Position numbers and translations under genes: made by a program. Under the pieces are notes generated by a model that did no database searches, had not been told where the DNA came from, and was given only the letters and a program-made list of their open reading frames with translations. From the NCBI GenBank assembly GCA_964406095.1, contig CAYOQJ010000039.1:1-64000 (forward strand): a stretch of DNA of 64,000 nucleotides, written 5' to 3'. Positions 51,255 to 59,645 of the stretch are shown piece by piece; position 1 is the stretch's first letter, and every line of letters starts with the position of its first letter. Source of the stretch: M55B167 sp964406095 (GTDB taxonomy: Bacteria; Verrucomicrobiota; Kiritimatiellia; RFP12; UBA1067).

Positions 51255-52269
51255 GTATTGCATAGACCCTTGCGCAACGCTGTTGGAGGCGATGATCCGG
51301 ATTGACGAAACAGCTACTGCCAGCGCTGTTGTGTGCAGCGATGGGATTGTGAAGGGAATTATTACAGATGGCGATATCCGCAGAGCTATCATCAAAGGGG
51401 CCTCTTTGCATGAGGCAATCAAACCGTATTACACCGCTGATTTCATCTCTGTCGGTCCGGAAGCGACCCGCTCCGATGTTCTGTCGTTGATGCAGGCCCA
51501 TTTTATCGGGCAGATACCAATTGTTGATTCCAGGGGACATTTGCAGGGTATTCACACTCTGCACTGTCTGCTTGGCAGTGATATAAAACCTAATGCCGCC
51601 GTAATTATGGCTGGCGGCAAAGGTACGCGACTGGGCAAATTGACGGAAAAAATTCCCAAGCCGATGTTAAAGGTCGCCGGACGCCCGATTTTGGAACATT
51701 TGATTCTTCACTTGATCAGCTATGGAATCAGAACTGTGTATATCGCGATCAATCACCTTTCTCATGTGATCGAGGAATATTTTGAAGATGGTGGAAAATG
51801 GGGATGCTCTATAGCATATCTGAAAGAGAGTTTTCCGCTTGGTTCGGGAGGTGCACTTGCCCTGCTGCCTGCTTCCATATCAGATGCTGTTGTCCTTTTG
51901 AACGGCGATGTGATGCTGGAAGCGAATATTGCGCAGATGCTTTCATTTCACGAAAAGCATGATTATTATGCCACGATGGGAATTCATTATTACTCGCATG
52001 AGGTGCCGTTCGGTTGTGTTGAGTTTGATAACGGGCGCATCACCGATCTTAATGAAAAACCTCTGATAACAAAGTGTGTTAATGCCGGTGTGTATGTTCT
52101 CTCTCCGGCGGCACTGGCGGAAATTCCATGCGATGAGTTCTACCCGATCACAAAACTTTTTGAGATCGCTCTGAAGAAGGATTTGGCTTTAGGCGCGTAT
52201 CCGCTGGACGGCGACTGGTTTGATATCGGTCTGCCGGATCAACTCAAACAGGTTAGAGGACAAATTTAG
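51244..52269 (+). CDS. ptmE: PtmE-like nucleotidyltransferase with N-terminal CBS pair
   Basis: 341 aa. CBS domains at ~10-115 (AVVCSDGIVKGIITDGDIRRAI, GQIPIVDSRGHLQGI), then a sugar-1-phosphate nucleotidyltransferase (VIMAGGKGTRLGKLTEKIPKPMLKVAGRPILEHLI, VLLNGDVM, EKPLITKCVNAGVYVL, DGDWFDIGLPDQL). In Campylobacter PtmE makes GDP-GlcNAc for the legionaminate pathway, which together with legC-legF supports that pathway. The CBS pair may sense a nucleotide. Confidence 0.85.
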   Translation: MYSKYCIDPCATLLEAMIRIDETATASAVVCSDGIVKGIITDGDIRRAIIKGASLHEAIKPYYTADFISVGPEATRSDVLSLMQAHFIGQIPIVDSRGHLQGIHTLHCLLGSDIKPNAAVIMAGGKGTRLGKLTEKIPKPMLKVAGRPILEHLILHLISYGIRTVYIAINHLSHVIEEYFEDGGKWGCSIAYLKESFPLGSGGALALLPASISDAVVLLNGDVMLEANIAQMLSFHEKHDYYATMGIHYYSHEVPFGCVEFDNGRITDLNEKPLITKCVNAGVYVLSPAALAEIPCDEFYPITKLFEIALKKDLALGAYPLDGDWFDIGLPDQLKQVRGQI

Positions 52270-52281
52270 AGGTGCTGAAAA

Positions 52282-53166
52282 ATGCTGAATAGTTGGAAGC
52301 TGAAAAGAAAAATCAGGAGTGAATCTGCAAAATCCAGGGCCGTCCAGCGCGAAGTCTGTAGCCTTTTAAATACAGAACCCGCGACGTTTAAGAAGTTGCA
52401 GGGGTGTAAACGTTCAGATACCATCTTTATTTTTGGTTCCGGAGCAACAGTTGCTTGCCTGGGAAACCGGGCGTGGCAAGAGGTTGCCGGGCATGACTCC
52501 ATCGGAGTGAACAGCTGGGTGGTTCATCCCCATGTGCCCAGTTATTACGCCTTTGAAACTCCAAGCATTGCCGAATATAAATTTCTCATCCTCGAGAACT
52601 TGAAGGCCAGAGCGGATGACTATAAAAATACCGCGGTTATTATGAAGGCGGAGACCGGGTATGATGTGGATGTTCTTAATTATATAGCTGAATTGGTGGA
52701 TAGGTATGAATTGTCGATCTCGGTTCCTGCCTACTACACAGTTGCCGATCAGTCTCAGCTTGAGCTTCTTTTCAAGAATTACGAAGCCATAAAAAAAGGC
52801 TTTAACAAATTGGGTTACGATTTGTTTTTCCGAAAACGCGCCAGCATGGTTTTCGCGTCCATGCTGGCATATGATTTGGGATATCGGGATATTGTCTTTT
52901 GTGGTGTTGATGGTTTTGCCGGTTCGGGATATTTTTATCAGACCATGAACAGAGCGGAACTTGCCGACAATGTGACCATACCTCCCACTTCAGGACAGAG
53001 AGCGGGGGCACTGCACAAAACTATGGATTACACCATCAATCCCTTGACTGTGGAGCTCTGTTTACGTTTGATGTACGAGCATCTCTGCAAACGCAACCAG
53101 GTAAGAATGTGGGTCGGCACTCCAGAATCAATGCTTTCAGAGTGGATGCCTGCGTGGAAATGGTGA
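52282..53166 (+). CDS. Candidate sialyl/legionaminyltransferase-like protein (GT42 or DUF115-like)
   Basis: 294 aa, no signal peptide. After a basic N-terminus it reads TIFIFGSGATVACLGNRAWQ ... DSIGVNSWVVHPHVPSYYAFET, resembling the nucleotide-sugar entry region of GT42 sialyltransferases (GNGPSL ... N.F). RASMVFASMLAYDLGYRDIVFCGVDGFAGSGYFY matches the GT42 pattern (aliphatic-A-x-x-LGY-E/D-I-x-x-x-G-x-D). A His follows in GALHKTMDYT where GT42 has its catalytic His. DUF115/Maf-type flagellin glycosyltransferase is the alternative. Last gene of the CMP-nonulosonate cassette, 12 bp after ptmE. Confidence 0.6.
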   Translation: MLNSWKLKRKIRSESAKSRAVQREVCSLLNTEPATFKKLQGCKRSDTIFIFGSGATVACLGNRAWQEVAGHDSIGVNSWVVHPHVPSYYAFETPSIAEYKFLILENLKARADDYKNTAVIMKAETGYDVDVLNYIAELVDRYELSISVPAYYTVADQSQLELLFKNYEAIKKGFNKLGYDLFFRKRASMVFASMLAYDLGYRDIVFCGVDGFAGSGYFYQTMNRAELADNVTIPPTSGQRAGALHKTMDYTINPLTVELCLRLMYEHLCKRNQVRMWVGTPESMLSEWMPAWKW

Positions 53167-53205
53167 AAAGCGCTCGATCCCTTTGCTGCTGTGATAACAG
53201 CGTCA

Positions 53206-54252
53206 TCATGTTTGACGGTTTTTATGCAGAAAGACGCGGCAGAGGATATCCGCGGCTTTGTGGGGGAGTTTGTTTTGACGGCTTGGCGGGCTTGATAATT
53301 GGCCTTGATGAAAAAGTTGCGTTATGAGCTTTGCAATATTCTCGTATGAAAGAGGTTCCTGATATGGCGCAGGTGCGGCTGATGCCGGTATCGGGAATAA
53401 CTTCTCCAAGTTGCCCAGGAAATAACGTTTCGCAACCTTCTGATTGGATAATTGATACCGTCGCAGAAATATCATCCGCTCCTCAATCGTGAAAAATCCG
53501 AAGGGGATGCCTCTGCCTTTCGGCATTGTCGCTTGAAGCGCACGTCGCAGTATTACTCTCTCTTCTTTATCAAGAAATGGATTACATGTTCTGGCTATCT
53601 CGAGTGCCTTGCGGGAGTAGCTGGGATTGTTATCATTTAAATTCAAAGCCTTTAACGACGGGCTGTTTATTATTTTCCCGAAGTCTTTCAGCAAACCTTG
53701 AGAGGCAGCAGCGTGGTAAGATTTGACGATCACATTCCGGTCACCGAAATAGTTGCGCAGATTGCTCAGCATACGGTCATAATCAAGCGCATCAGAGGTA
53801 TCAAAGTTCTTTAAGAATTCGGGGAATGACAGATTGAGTCCTTCATGGATCATCTGGGTATACATTGATTCTACAAAACTGTCCTGGCGACGCAGATAGA
53901 TTATGATTTTAACATTCAAGTGCTCTGTCGCATCACGCAGCATCGCGCAAACGGGAGCGTTGTTCACATAGCCCCTGACTGGAAATCCACTTAACGACTC
54001 GCTGCTCAAAATCACATTGTCGGCGCGGTGGCCGACATTTTTCCGAATTGATTTATCGAGCTCTCTCCTGAGTTGCGCAACAAGAGGTTTGTCATACCTT
54101 TCAGATTGCTGCAACTGTCCAGCTGTTTCAGGCATCCCGATACGTTGCCACCCCTCTTTTTTTCTGGTTGTCTTAGGTATGCTTCGTAACGCCTGCTGAA
54201 TGGTTGTCGTTCCCGTCTTATGTGTTCCGATATGGATATAGATATCGCTCAT
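53206..54252 (-). CDS. Sulfotransferase-domain protein
   Basis: 348 aa. N-terminal PAPS phosphosulfate loop IHIGTHKTGTTTIQQALR; 3'-phosphate-binding region VKIIIYLRRQDSFVESMYTQMI with Arg and Ser in the usual places. Probably sulfates a surface glycan, consistent with the neighbouring glycosyltransferase and nonulosonate genes. The start was set at MSDIYIH (GGAGAAA upstream); longer readings add 24 residues. Convergent with the cassette's last gene (39 bp gap). Follows the glycosyltransferase gene by 78 bp. Confidence 0.8.
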   Translation of the reverse strand: MSDIYIHIGTHKTGTTTIQQALRSIPKTTRKKEGWQRIGMPETAGQLQQSERYDKPLVAQLRRELDKSIRKNVGHRADNVILSSESLSGFPVRGYVNNAPVCAMLRDATEHLNVKIIIYLRRQDSFVESMYTQMIHEGLNLSFPEFLKNFDTSDALDYDRMLSNLRNYFGDRNVIVKSYHAAASQGLLKDFGKIINSPSLKALNLNDNNPSYSRKALEIARTCNPFLDKEERVILRRALQATMPKGRGIPFGFFTIEERMIFLRRYQLSNQKVAKRYFLGNLEKLFPIPASAAPAPYQEPLSYENIAKLITQLFHQGQLSSPPSRQNKLPHKAADILCRVFLHKNRQT

Positions 54253-54330
54253 TTTTCTGTTTCTCCACATCCTTACGCACCCACTGTTTTCACACCGTTT
54301 CATAAAACTTCTGACAGTTTGCATCCTGGC

Positions 54331-55092
54331 TTACATGCGCCAGTGCTCTTTGACAAAGGGAGCATGTCTCCACCTTCCGAACCGTTTTTCGGCAACCTGA
54401 AGAGGAGAGGGATCGCCATGGAATGAAACGAGAGCGGCCTCATTCGGAACAACAGCACAGCCGAATTTGGCGGTGTTGACGATTTCTCGGCCGCAAATTT
54501 TCAGAACTCTGCCTTTAGCTTTGCAGTGACGTTTGTATGAAACCACTTTGTTTTCCGGGAAGTGTTCAAAAGTTTCAAAGTGAGAGTTGAGCCAGTTCTG
54601 CTCGCCGACCAGTCGGTTTTTACCATGAAAGCAGTCGATCGCCTTCTCAGGGTCAACAATAAAATCATTCCAGATTTCGGTATGCGATCCGACCTTGAGT
54701 CGGTAAAGGCTGCCGCTTCCCCGTGTTCCACCTTTAACCCAGTTCTTTGCGATGATAAAATTTTTCTCCGGACGCTCGGCAAGAAAGTCGAGTGAACCCG
54801 TTATTACCACGTCAATATCGATGCTGACAACGAACTCTCCCTGCAATCCCAGGAAATTATTCTGAAAAGTCATTAGCTTCCGCCAGATACCCTCGAATCC
54901 AAAATCAGGGAGTTCATGAACCTTGATCTCCGCGGCAAGTCCGTCGCTGGAATCCGTAATACAATGAAATGTATGTGGCCACGATAAATGCCTGGCGACC
55001 ATTGCCGCGAGAATATTGACATATTCAGCTGAGTAAAGCGTTCCCCATTTATAGCAGATTATATGCAGCGTTTGAATTGGTCGACTCCCCAT
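54331..55092 (-). CDS. Putative glycosyltransferase (GT-A-like, DxD motif)
   Basis: 253 aa. HIICYKWGTLYSAEYVNILAAMV at the N-terminus, FHCITDSSDGLA, and a metal-binding SIDIDVVITGSLDFL (D-x-D), followed by FIIAKNWVKGGTRGSGSLYRLKVGSHTEIWNDF. The pattern is close to GT8-like or capsule-type transferases annotated as hypothetical glycosyltransferases. The start lies 3 bp after the hisS stop, so it is cotranscribed with proS-HU-hisS. Acceptor unknown. Confidence 0.7.
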   Translation of the reverse strand: MGSRPIQTLHIICYKWGTLYSAEYVNILAAMVARHLSWPHTFHCITDSSDGLAAEIKVHELPDFGFEGIWRKLMTFQNNFLGLQGEFVVSIDIDVVITGSLDFLAERPEKNFIIAKNWVKGGTRGSGSLYRLKVGSHTEIWNDFIVDPEKAIDCFHGKNRLVGEQNWLNSHFETFEHFPENKVVSYKRHCKAKGRVLKICGREIVNTAKFGCAVVPNEAALVSFHGDPSPLQVAEKRFGRWRHAPFVKEHWRM

Positions 55093-55095
55093 AGA

Positions 55096-56373
55096 TCAAC
55101 TACTTCCGCTGAGAGATATTTGCCTTTGATGGCGGGTTGCAAGATTCTTGCGATAGGCAAAACCGCGTTCAACGTCGTCCGGGCCGATGAAAACGGCCTC
55201 GGCGGCATTGCTGTTGCCAGCACGTGTGAAAAACTGTTTTGGCTTTAGTGCTGTCAGCATCAGATCAACATTGCAACCCTGACGCCTCAGGCTGTCCGCA
55301 AGCCGCATGGCACTGCAGCGTTGTTCCGGAAACATATAACCGACAATCACACCGCTGCGTTTATCCGCCTCGGTCGCGCTTTGATATTCATTGAGAATCT
55401 CCATGATTACAACGTCGCCGAAACCGAGACCGACGGCCGGAGTAGGTGCGCCCCCCACAGCCGTCAGCAGATTGTCATAACGACCGCCGCCGAAGAGTGC
55501 ACGAAACTGCCTTTTCGTGTCGAATGCTTCAAAGACAATGCCGGTGTAATAGGCCAGACCGCGGATAATCGAGATGTCGAAGCGCAGATTTGCGGAAATC
55601 CCGTAGATTTCCGCCAGTTCGAAAAGTTCTTTCAAGGCTGCTATGGCGGGCGACTCCGGGCCGGCCAGTTCAGCAGCCTGCTCAAGCGATTCAACGGCCA
55701 GCAGGTTGAAGGTCTCTGTAATTGCCTGAGCTGGCAGATTTTCCTTTTCAAGCAGCGCCTTGATTTCGTCGTCATCTATTTTGCCACGCTTGTCCAGGGC
55801 CAGGAAAACTGCAGCATGATGATTTTCAGAGATGCCGGATTTAGCCAGCAGTTCCGCGAGCAAAGCGCGGTTGTTGATGTGGATATTGTAGATATTATCG
55901 GTTAGACCCATCTCCCTGAGCGCTGCAACCGCGGCAGTCAGAATTTCGAGTTCGGCGGAGAGGGCGGATTCTCCGATGATGTCCAGGTTCCATTGATAGT
56001 GCTCGCGCTTGCGTCCGCGGGTCATGCGTTCATAGCGGAAGCACTGTGCGAGCGTGAACCATTTGAGCGGGAATTTAAGAGCCCCCTGCCGGGCGGCGAT
56101 CATGCGTGCCAGAGTTGGAGTCATCTCCGGCCGCAGCGCCAGCCTGCGACCGCTTTTATCCTCGAAATGATATATCTGCTCGGCCACCTCCTCGCCGCTT
56201 TTACGCTGTAGCAGTTCAAGTGATTCGACCACACAGGCATCATAAGGTTCAAAGCCGTAAGCAAGCGCAGCTCGGCGCCAGGCATCGAAGACGAGATTGC
56301 GCTGCCGCATATCCGCAGGATAAAAGTCGCGCATACCGCGCGGCGGAGCGAAAGAAGTTTTGGGTTTGTTCAT
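55096..56373 (-). CDS. hisS: Histidyl-tRNA synthetase
   Basis: 425 aa class II synthetase. PPRGMRDFYP, motif 1 region, motif 2 FRYERMTRGRKREHYQWNLDIIG, histidine loops RGLAYYTGIVFEA, GGGRYDNL, motif 3 GLGFGDVVIM, and a C-terminal anticodon domain (GVIVGYMFPEQRCSAMRLADSLRRQG). Charges tRNA-His. 50 bp after the HU/IHF gene. Confidence 0.95.
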   Translation of the reverse strand: MNKPKTSFAPPRGMRDFYPADMRQRNLVFDAWRRAALAYGFEPYDACVVESLELLQRKSGEEVAEQIYHFEDKSGRRLALRPEMTPTLARMIAARQGALKFPLKWFTLAQCFRYERMTRGRKREHYQWNLDIIGESALSAELEILTAAVAALREMGLTDNIYNIHINNRALLAELLAKSGISENHHAAVFLALDKRGKIDDDEIKALLEKENLPAQAITETFNLLAVESLEQAAELAGPESPAIAALKELFELAEIYGISANLRFDISIIRGLAYYTGIVFEAFDTKRQFRALFGGGRYDNLLTAVGGAPTPAVGLGFGDVVIMEILNEYQSATEADKRSGVIVGYMFPEQRCSAMRLADSLRRQGCNVDLMLTALKPKQFFTRAGNSNAAEAVFIGPDDVERGFAYRKNLATRHQRQISLSGSS

Positions 56374-56423
56374 GTTGGTTTATGAAATAAGTCTACACAA
56401 AGGTAATCAATGCCCTGACAACC

Positions 56424-56771
56424 TCACAATGGGGTGGGCTCCGGGTTGTTGAGCATCTCACGCATGCGTTTGCCGGGTTTGAATTTAATAACCTGACGGT
56501 TGGGGATGCGCACTTCATTCTCAGGTTTATTCGGATTCCTGCCGATACGGCCTTTGCGGGTCACCTTCTCAAAAACACCAAAATCGCGGAATTCGACATG
56601 TTTGTCCTGATTGAGGGCATCGACAATACCGTCCAGCACCAGTTGCACAATCATGTGAATCTGCTGATGTGACAAATTTGTGTCGGTCACACCCTGGTGG
56701 GCCGCAATCCAGGCCACAAGCTCCTTTTTTGTCAACGAAACCCCGGGCTCAAATTTAATCTCTTTGTTCAT
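56424..56771 (-). CDS. HU/IHF-family DNA-binding protein
   Basis: 115 aa. Typical fold: SLTKKELVAWIAAHQGV, IVQLVLDGIVDALNQDKHVEFRDFGVFEK, beta-arm GRIGRNPNKPENEVRIPNRQVIKFKPGKRM. Bends and packages DNA. N-terminal ~10 residues and a short C-terminal tail exceed the ~90-99 aa core. The GGAGAAA site precedes ATG. Embedded between proS and hisS. Confidence 0.92.
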   Translation of the reverse strand: MNKEIKFEPGVSLTKKELVAWIAAHQGVTDTNLSHQQIHMIVQLVLDGIVDALNQDKHVEFRDFGVFEKVTRKGRIGRNPNKPENEVRIPNRQVIKFKPGKRMREMLNNPEPTPL

Positions 56772-56809
56772 AATAATTTCTCCTGTTTTTTTACCTTATG
56801 GGAAAGATA

Positions 56810-58528
56810 TTACGCCTTACATGCCGCTTTGAGTTGCTGCACCATATTCAGAATACCGGCGGCAACTTGGTCGGGCGGAAGATTCAGCATCTCTCCGTCG
56901 CGGCGTGCCTTTATTTCGACACGGTTTTCCGAGAGTCCGCGCGAACCGACAACCACACGGATGGGGCAGCCGATCAGGTCGGCATCCTTGAATTTCACGC
57001 CGGGCCTTTCATTGCGGTCATCAATGAATACATCAAGGTTGCTGGCGGTCAATTCCCGATCCAGAGCACTGACAATTTTATTGACGCTACTGTTCGCGGG
57101 GTCCAGATTGAGTATGGTGACGGCGAAGGGGGCGGTTGAAATTGGCCAGATGATGCCATCTTTGTCATTATTCTGCTCGATCACAGCCTGTAGGGTACGG
57201 GTAACTCCGATGCCGTAGCAGCCCATAACCATCAGAAGACTCTCTCCAGCGGCATTCAGATAAGTTGCGTCGAAAGACTCGGAGTATTTGGTGCCGAGTT
57301 TGAAGACATGCCCGACCTCGATACCCCGTTTCATCTGCATTTCAGCTCCGCAACGAGGGCAGCTGTCACCAGCGGTGACGGTTACGATGTCCTCAAAAAT
57401 TTCAATTTTCGTGTCGCGGTTGATATCAACATTCCTGATGTGCGTATCGGCTTTGTTAGCGCCGGTGATCAGGCCGGAGGCGTTCCTGAGCGAATTGTCG
57501 GCGTAAACTCTGATGCCCATTCCGACCGGTCCGGCAAAGCCGACCGGCGCTCCGGTTGCTTGCAGAATCGCAGCTTCATCGGCCGGTTCCAGAGTTTTCG
57601 CTCCCAGCAGCCGTTTGAATTTATGTTCATTCAGATCGCGGTTGCCGGGCAGGATGGCGGCGACAGTTTCACCGTCGGCCACATAAATCAGGGTTTTGAT
57701 AAAGTGTGCGGCATCACATTCCAGAAAGGCGACCAACTGATCGATTGTTCTGACCTCGGGGGTTGCGATTTCCTCAATGGCCGGGCCTGCCGTTGGCGAA
57801 CACGCTTCGACCCGGCGTTCAGCGCGTTCCTGGTTGGCGGCGTAGCCACAGGAGGCACACTCGATAATGCCGTCTTCACCGGATTCGGCCGGCACCATGA
57901 ACTCGTGGGACCATTTGCCGCCGATATCACCGGTATCGGCTTCAACCGGGTGGGTGCTGAGTCCGCAACGTTGGAAAATTCTGACATAAGCGTCATACAT
58001 AGCCTGATAGGATGCGTCGGCTGCTTCGAGGGTGGTGTCGAAGCTGTAAGCATCCTTCATGATGAACTCTTTGGCTCGCATGAGTCCGAAACGGGGCCGG
58101 ATTTCATCGCGAAACTTTGTCTGAATCTGATAGACGGTGCAGGGTAGCTGACGGTAGGAGTTGATTTCACCCGAGAGCAGCTCGGTGACAACCTCCTCAT
58201 GGGTCGGTCCAAGGGCCATCAGACGCTCAGCTCTGTCGCTGAGTTTGAACATACCCGCACCCATGGTGTCGAGGCGTCCGGAACGCTGCCAGAGTTCGGC
58301 GGGTTGCAGAGCCGGCATGAGAATCTCCTGTGCTCCGGCGCGGTTCATCTCTTTGCGTATGATTGCGCTGATCTTATGCAGTGAACGTAGACCTAAAGGC
58401 ATAAATGTGTAGAGCCCGCCAGCGAGCTTGCGTGTAAGGCCCGCACGGATCATCAGTTTGTGACTGTTGATTTCGGCATCCTGCGGGTTGTCACGCAGGG
58501 TTGTTAAAAGTGTTTGCGACCAGCGCAT
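56810..58528 (-). CDS. proS: Prolyl-tRNA synthetase (bacterial type with editing insertion)
   Basis: 572 aa, the bacterial ProS length. Class II core (AGLTRKLAGGLYTFMPLGLRSLHKI, ALGPTHEEVVTELL, TKFRDEIRPRFGLMRAKEFIMKDAYSF), YbaK-like editing insertion (~225-390: TIDQLVAFLECDAAHFIKTLIYVADGE), GCYGIGVTRTLQAVIEQN and anticodon domain. Charges tRNA-Pro and clears mis-charged Ala. First gene of proS-HU-hisS-glycosyltransferase-sulfotransferase. Confidence 0.95.
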   Translation of the reverse strand: MRWSQTLLTTLRDNPQDAEINSHKLMIRAGLTRKLAGGLYTFMPLGLRSLHKISAIIRKEMNRAGAQEILMPALQPAELWQRSGRLDTMGAGMFKLSDRAERLMALGPTHEEVVTELLSGEINSYRQLPCTVYQIQTKFRDEIRPRFGLMRAKEFIMKDAYSFDTTLEAADASYQAMYDAYVRIFQRCGLSTHPVEADTGDIGGKWSHEFMVPAESGEDGIIECASCGYAANQERAERRVEACSPTAGPAIEEIATPEVRTIDQLVAFLECDAAHFIKTLIYVADGETVAAILPGNRDLNEHKFKRLLGAKTLEPADEAAILQATGAPVGFAGPVGMGIRVYADNSLRNASGLITGANKADTHIRNVDINRDTKIEIFEDIVTVTAGDSCPRCGAEMQMKRGIEVGHVFKLGTKYSESFDATYLNAAGESLLMVMGCYGIGVTRTLQAVIEQNNDKDGIIWPISTAPFAVTILNLDPANSSVNKIVSALDRELTASNLDVFIDDRNERPGVKFKDADLIGCPIRVVVGSRGLSENRVEIKARRDGEMLNLPPDQVAAGILNMVQQLKAACKA

Positions 58529-58701
58529 TATTGGCAGTCCTTCCTAACTTTCGCATTGATAAGAAATTAAACACTCATTTCAACTCAAATCCGTAAATTT
58601 TTCAAGGGAAAAATACAAAATAAAAACGCTTGCCATAAATCCCAATAAAAGCGACAATAAAAGGATGCTAAAAGGCGGATCAGATGCGTGTTAGGAGTGT
58701 T

Positions 58702-59577
58702 ATGATTCTGAGAAGAGATGGATTTACCTTAATTGAGCTGCTGGTGGTAATGTCAATTATCGGTATCCTGGCGGCCGCGTTGACGGTGAGTATGCCCAAA
58801 GTGGCTGAGCGTGCGCGTGATATGAAATGCAAGACCAATCTGAGGAATATCGGTCAGGCCGCGCTGGCCTATGCGGTTAATGTTGAGCACTTTCCGCACG
58901 CCTACTCGGGAGAGACCCGTAATTACGAGCCGGGTCGGGGAGTTCGTTACGGAGAGGTCAAAGCGTGGGTGAACTGGACCGGTAATGGTGTTTGGCCGAA
59001 TTACAGCCCGCAGAAGTCCATGATGGCGACCCCGATACTCACCGGCGACCTAGGTTATGAAGCGATTACGAATGGGGTTTTGTGGGACTACATCGGCAAG
59101 GATGCATCATCCTATCTGTGCCCGGCCTTTAAAAAGCAGGCCGTTGCGCAAGGATTGACCGATATCTGGCGTTCGTATGTGATGAATCGTTTTTTTCACT
59201 GGCATAACGGCGACGGCAACGCCTTTTTCTGGCACAGCGATTTTACCAGAGAGCGCAATTTTACCACCAATAACGGAAAACCTCCGATCCAGCGCAGCGC
59301 CGAAACCATTCTGATGTTTGCCGAACTGCCAGCAGAGCAGATCGACACCTCGACCGATGGCGGTGACGGCGTTCTGGATCCCTACGGCAAGAATGAGCAT
59401 ATCGGCTTTAATCACCGGGTAGGCAAGCGCAATATATCGCATCTCGTTTATGCCGACGGACATGTGGGGGTTCTGCTTGAGCCTTCGGGGGGTTCGCCGC
59501 AGGAGCTGGTCAATCTCACCAAGCAACTCTGTCACGGTGAGCCGCTGGATCGCAGCATGATGCAACAAATGCGCTAG
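58702..59577 (+). CDS. Type II secretion-like pseudopilin with H-x9-DG type C-terminus
   Basis: 291 aa. Prepilin leader MILRRDG then FTLIELLVVMSIIGILAAAL: G|F cleavage site, Glu5 after it, N-methylation type helix. Globular part with CPAFKKQ and the PVC-typical HLVYADGHVGVL segment near the end. Exported and inserted through a T2SS/T4P-like apparatus; many such proteins in PVC genomes have unknown roles. The start was placed at the ATG with AGGAG 5 nt upstream, which gives a normal 7-residue leader; an ATG six codons upstream would lengthen it. 155 bp of AT-rich divergent spacer precedes it. Confidence 0.85.
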   Translation: MILRRDGFTLIELLVVMSIIGILAAALTVSMPKVAERARDMKCKTNLRNIGQAALAYAVNVEHFPHAYSGETRNYEPGRGVRYGEVKAWVNWTGNGVWPNYSPQKSMMATPILTGDLGYEAITNGVLWDYIGKDASSYLCPAFKKQAVAQGLTDIWRSYVMNRFFHWHNGDGNAFFWHSDFTRERNFTTNNGKPPIQRSAETILMFAELPAEQIDTSTDGGDGVLDPYGKNEHIGFNHRVGKRNISHLVYADGHVGVLLEPSGGSPQELVNLTKQLCHGEPLDRSMMQQMR

Positions 59578-59645
59578 ACGGTTGGTATATTTTATGCTTT
59601 TACAGTTTTAAGGAACCTGAATCATAGATAGTGTGGATTATTGTT

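Noticed and set aside
57308..58147. 279-codon plus-strand frame
   Set aside because: It is antisense to the ProS editing domain; the real gene is unambiguous.
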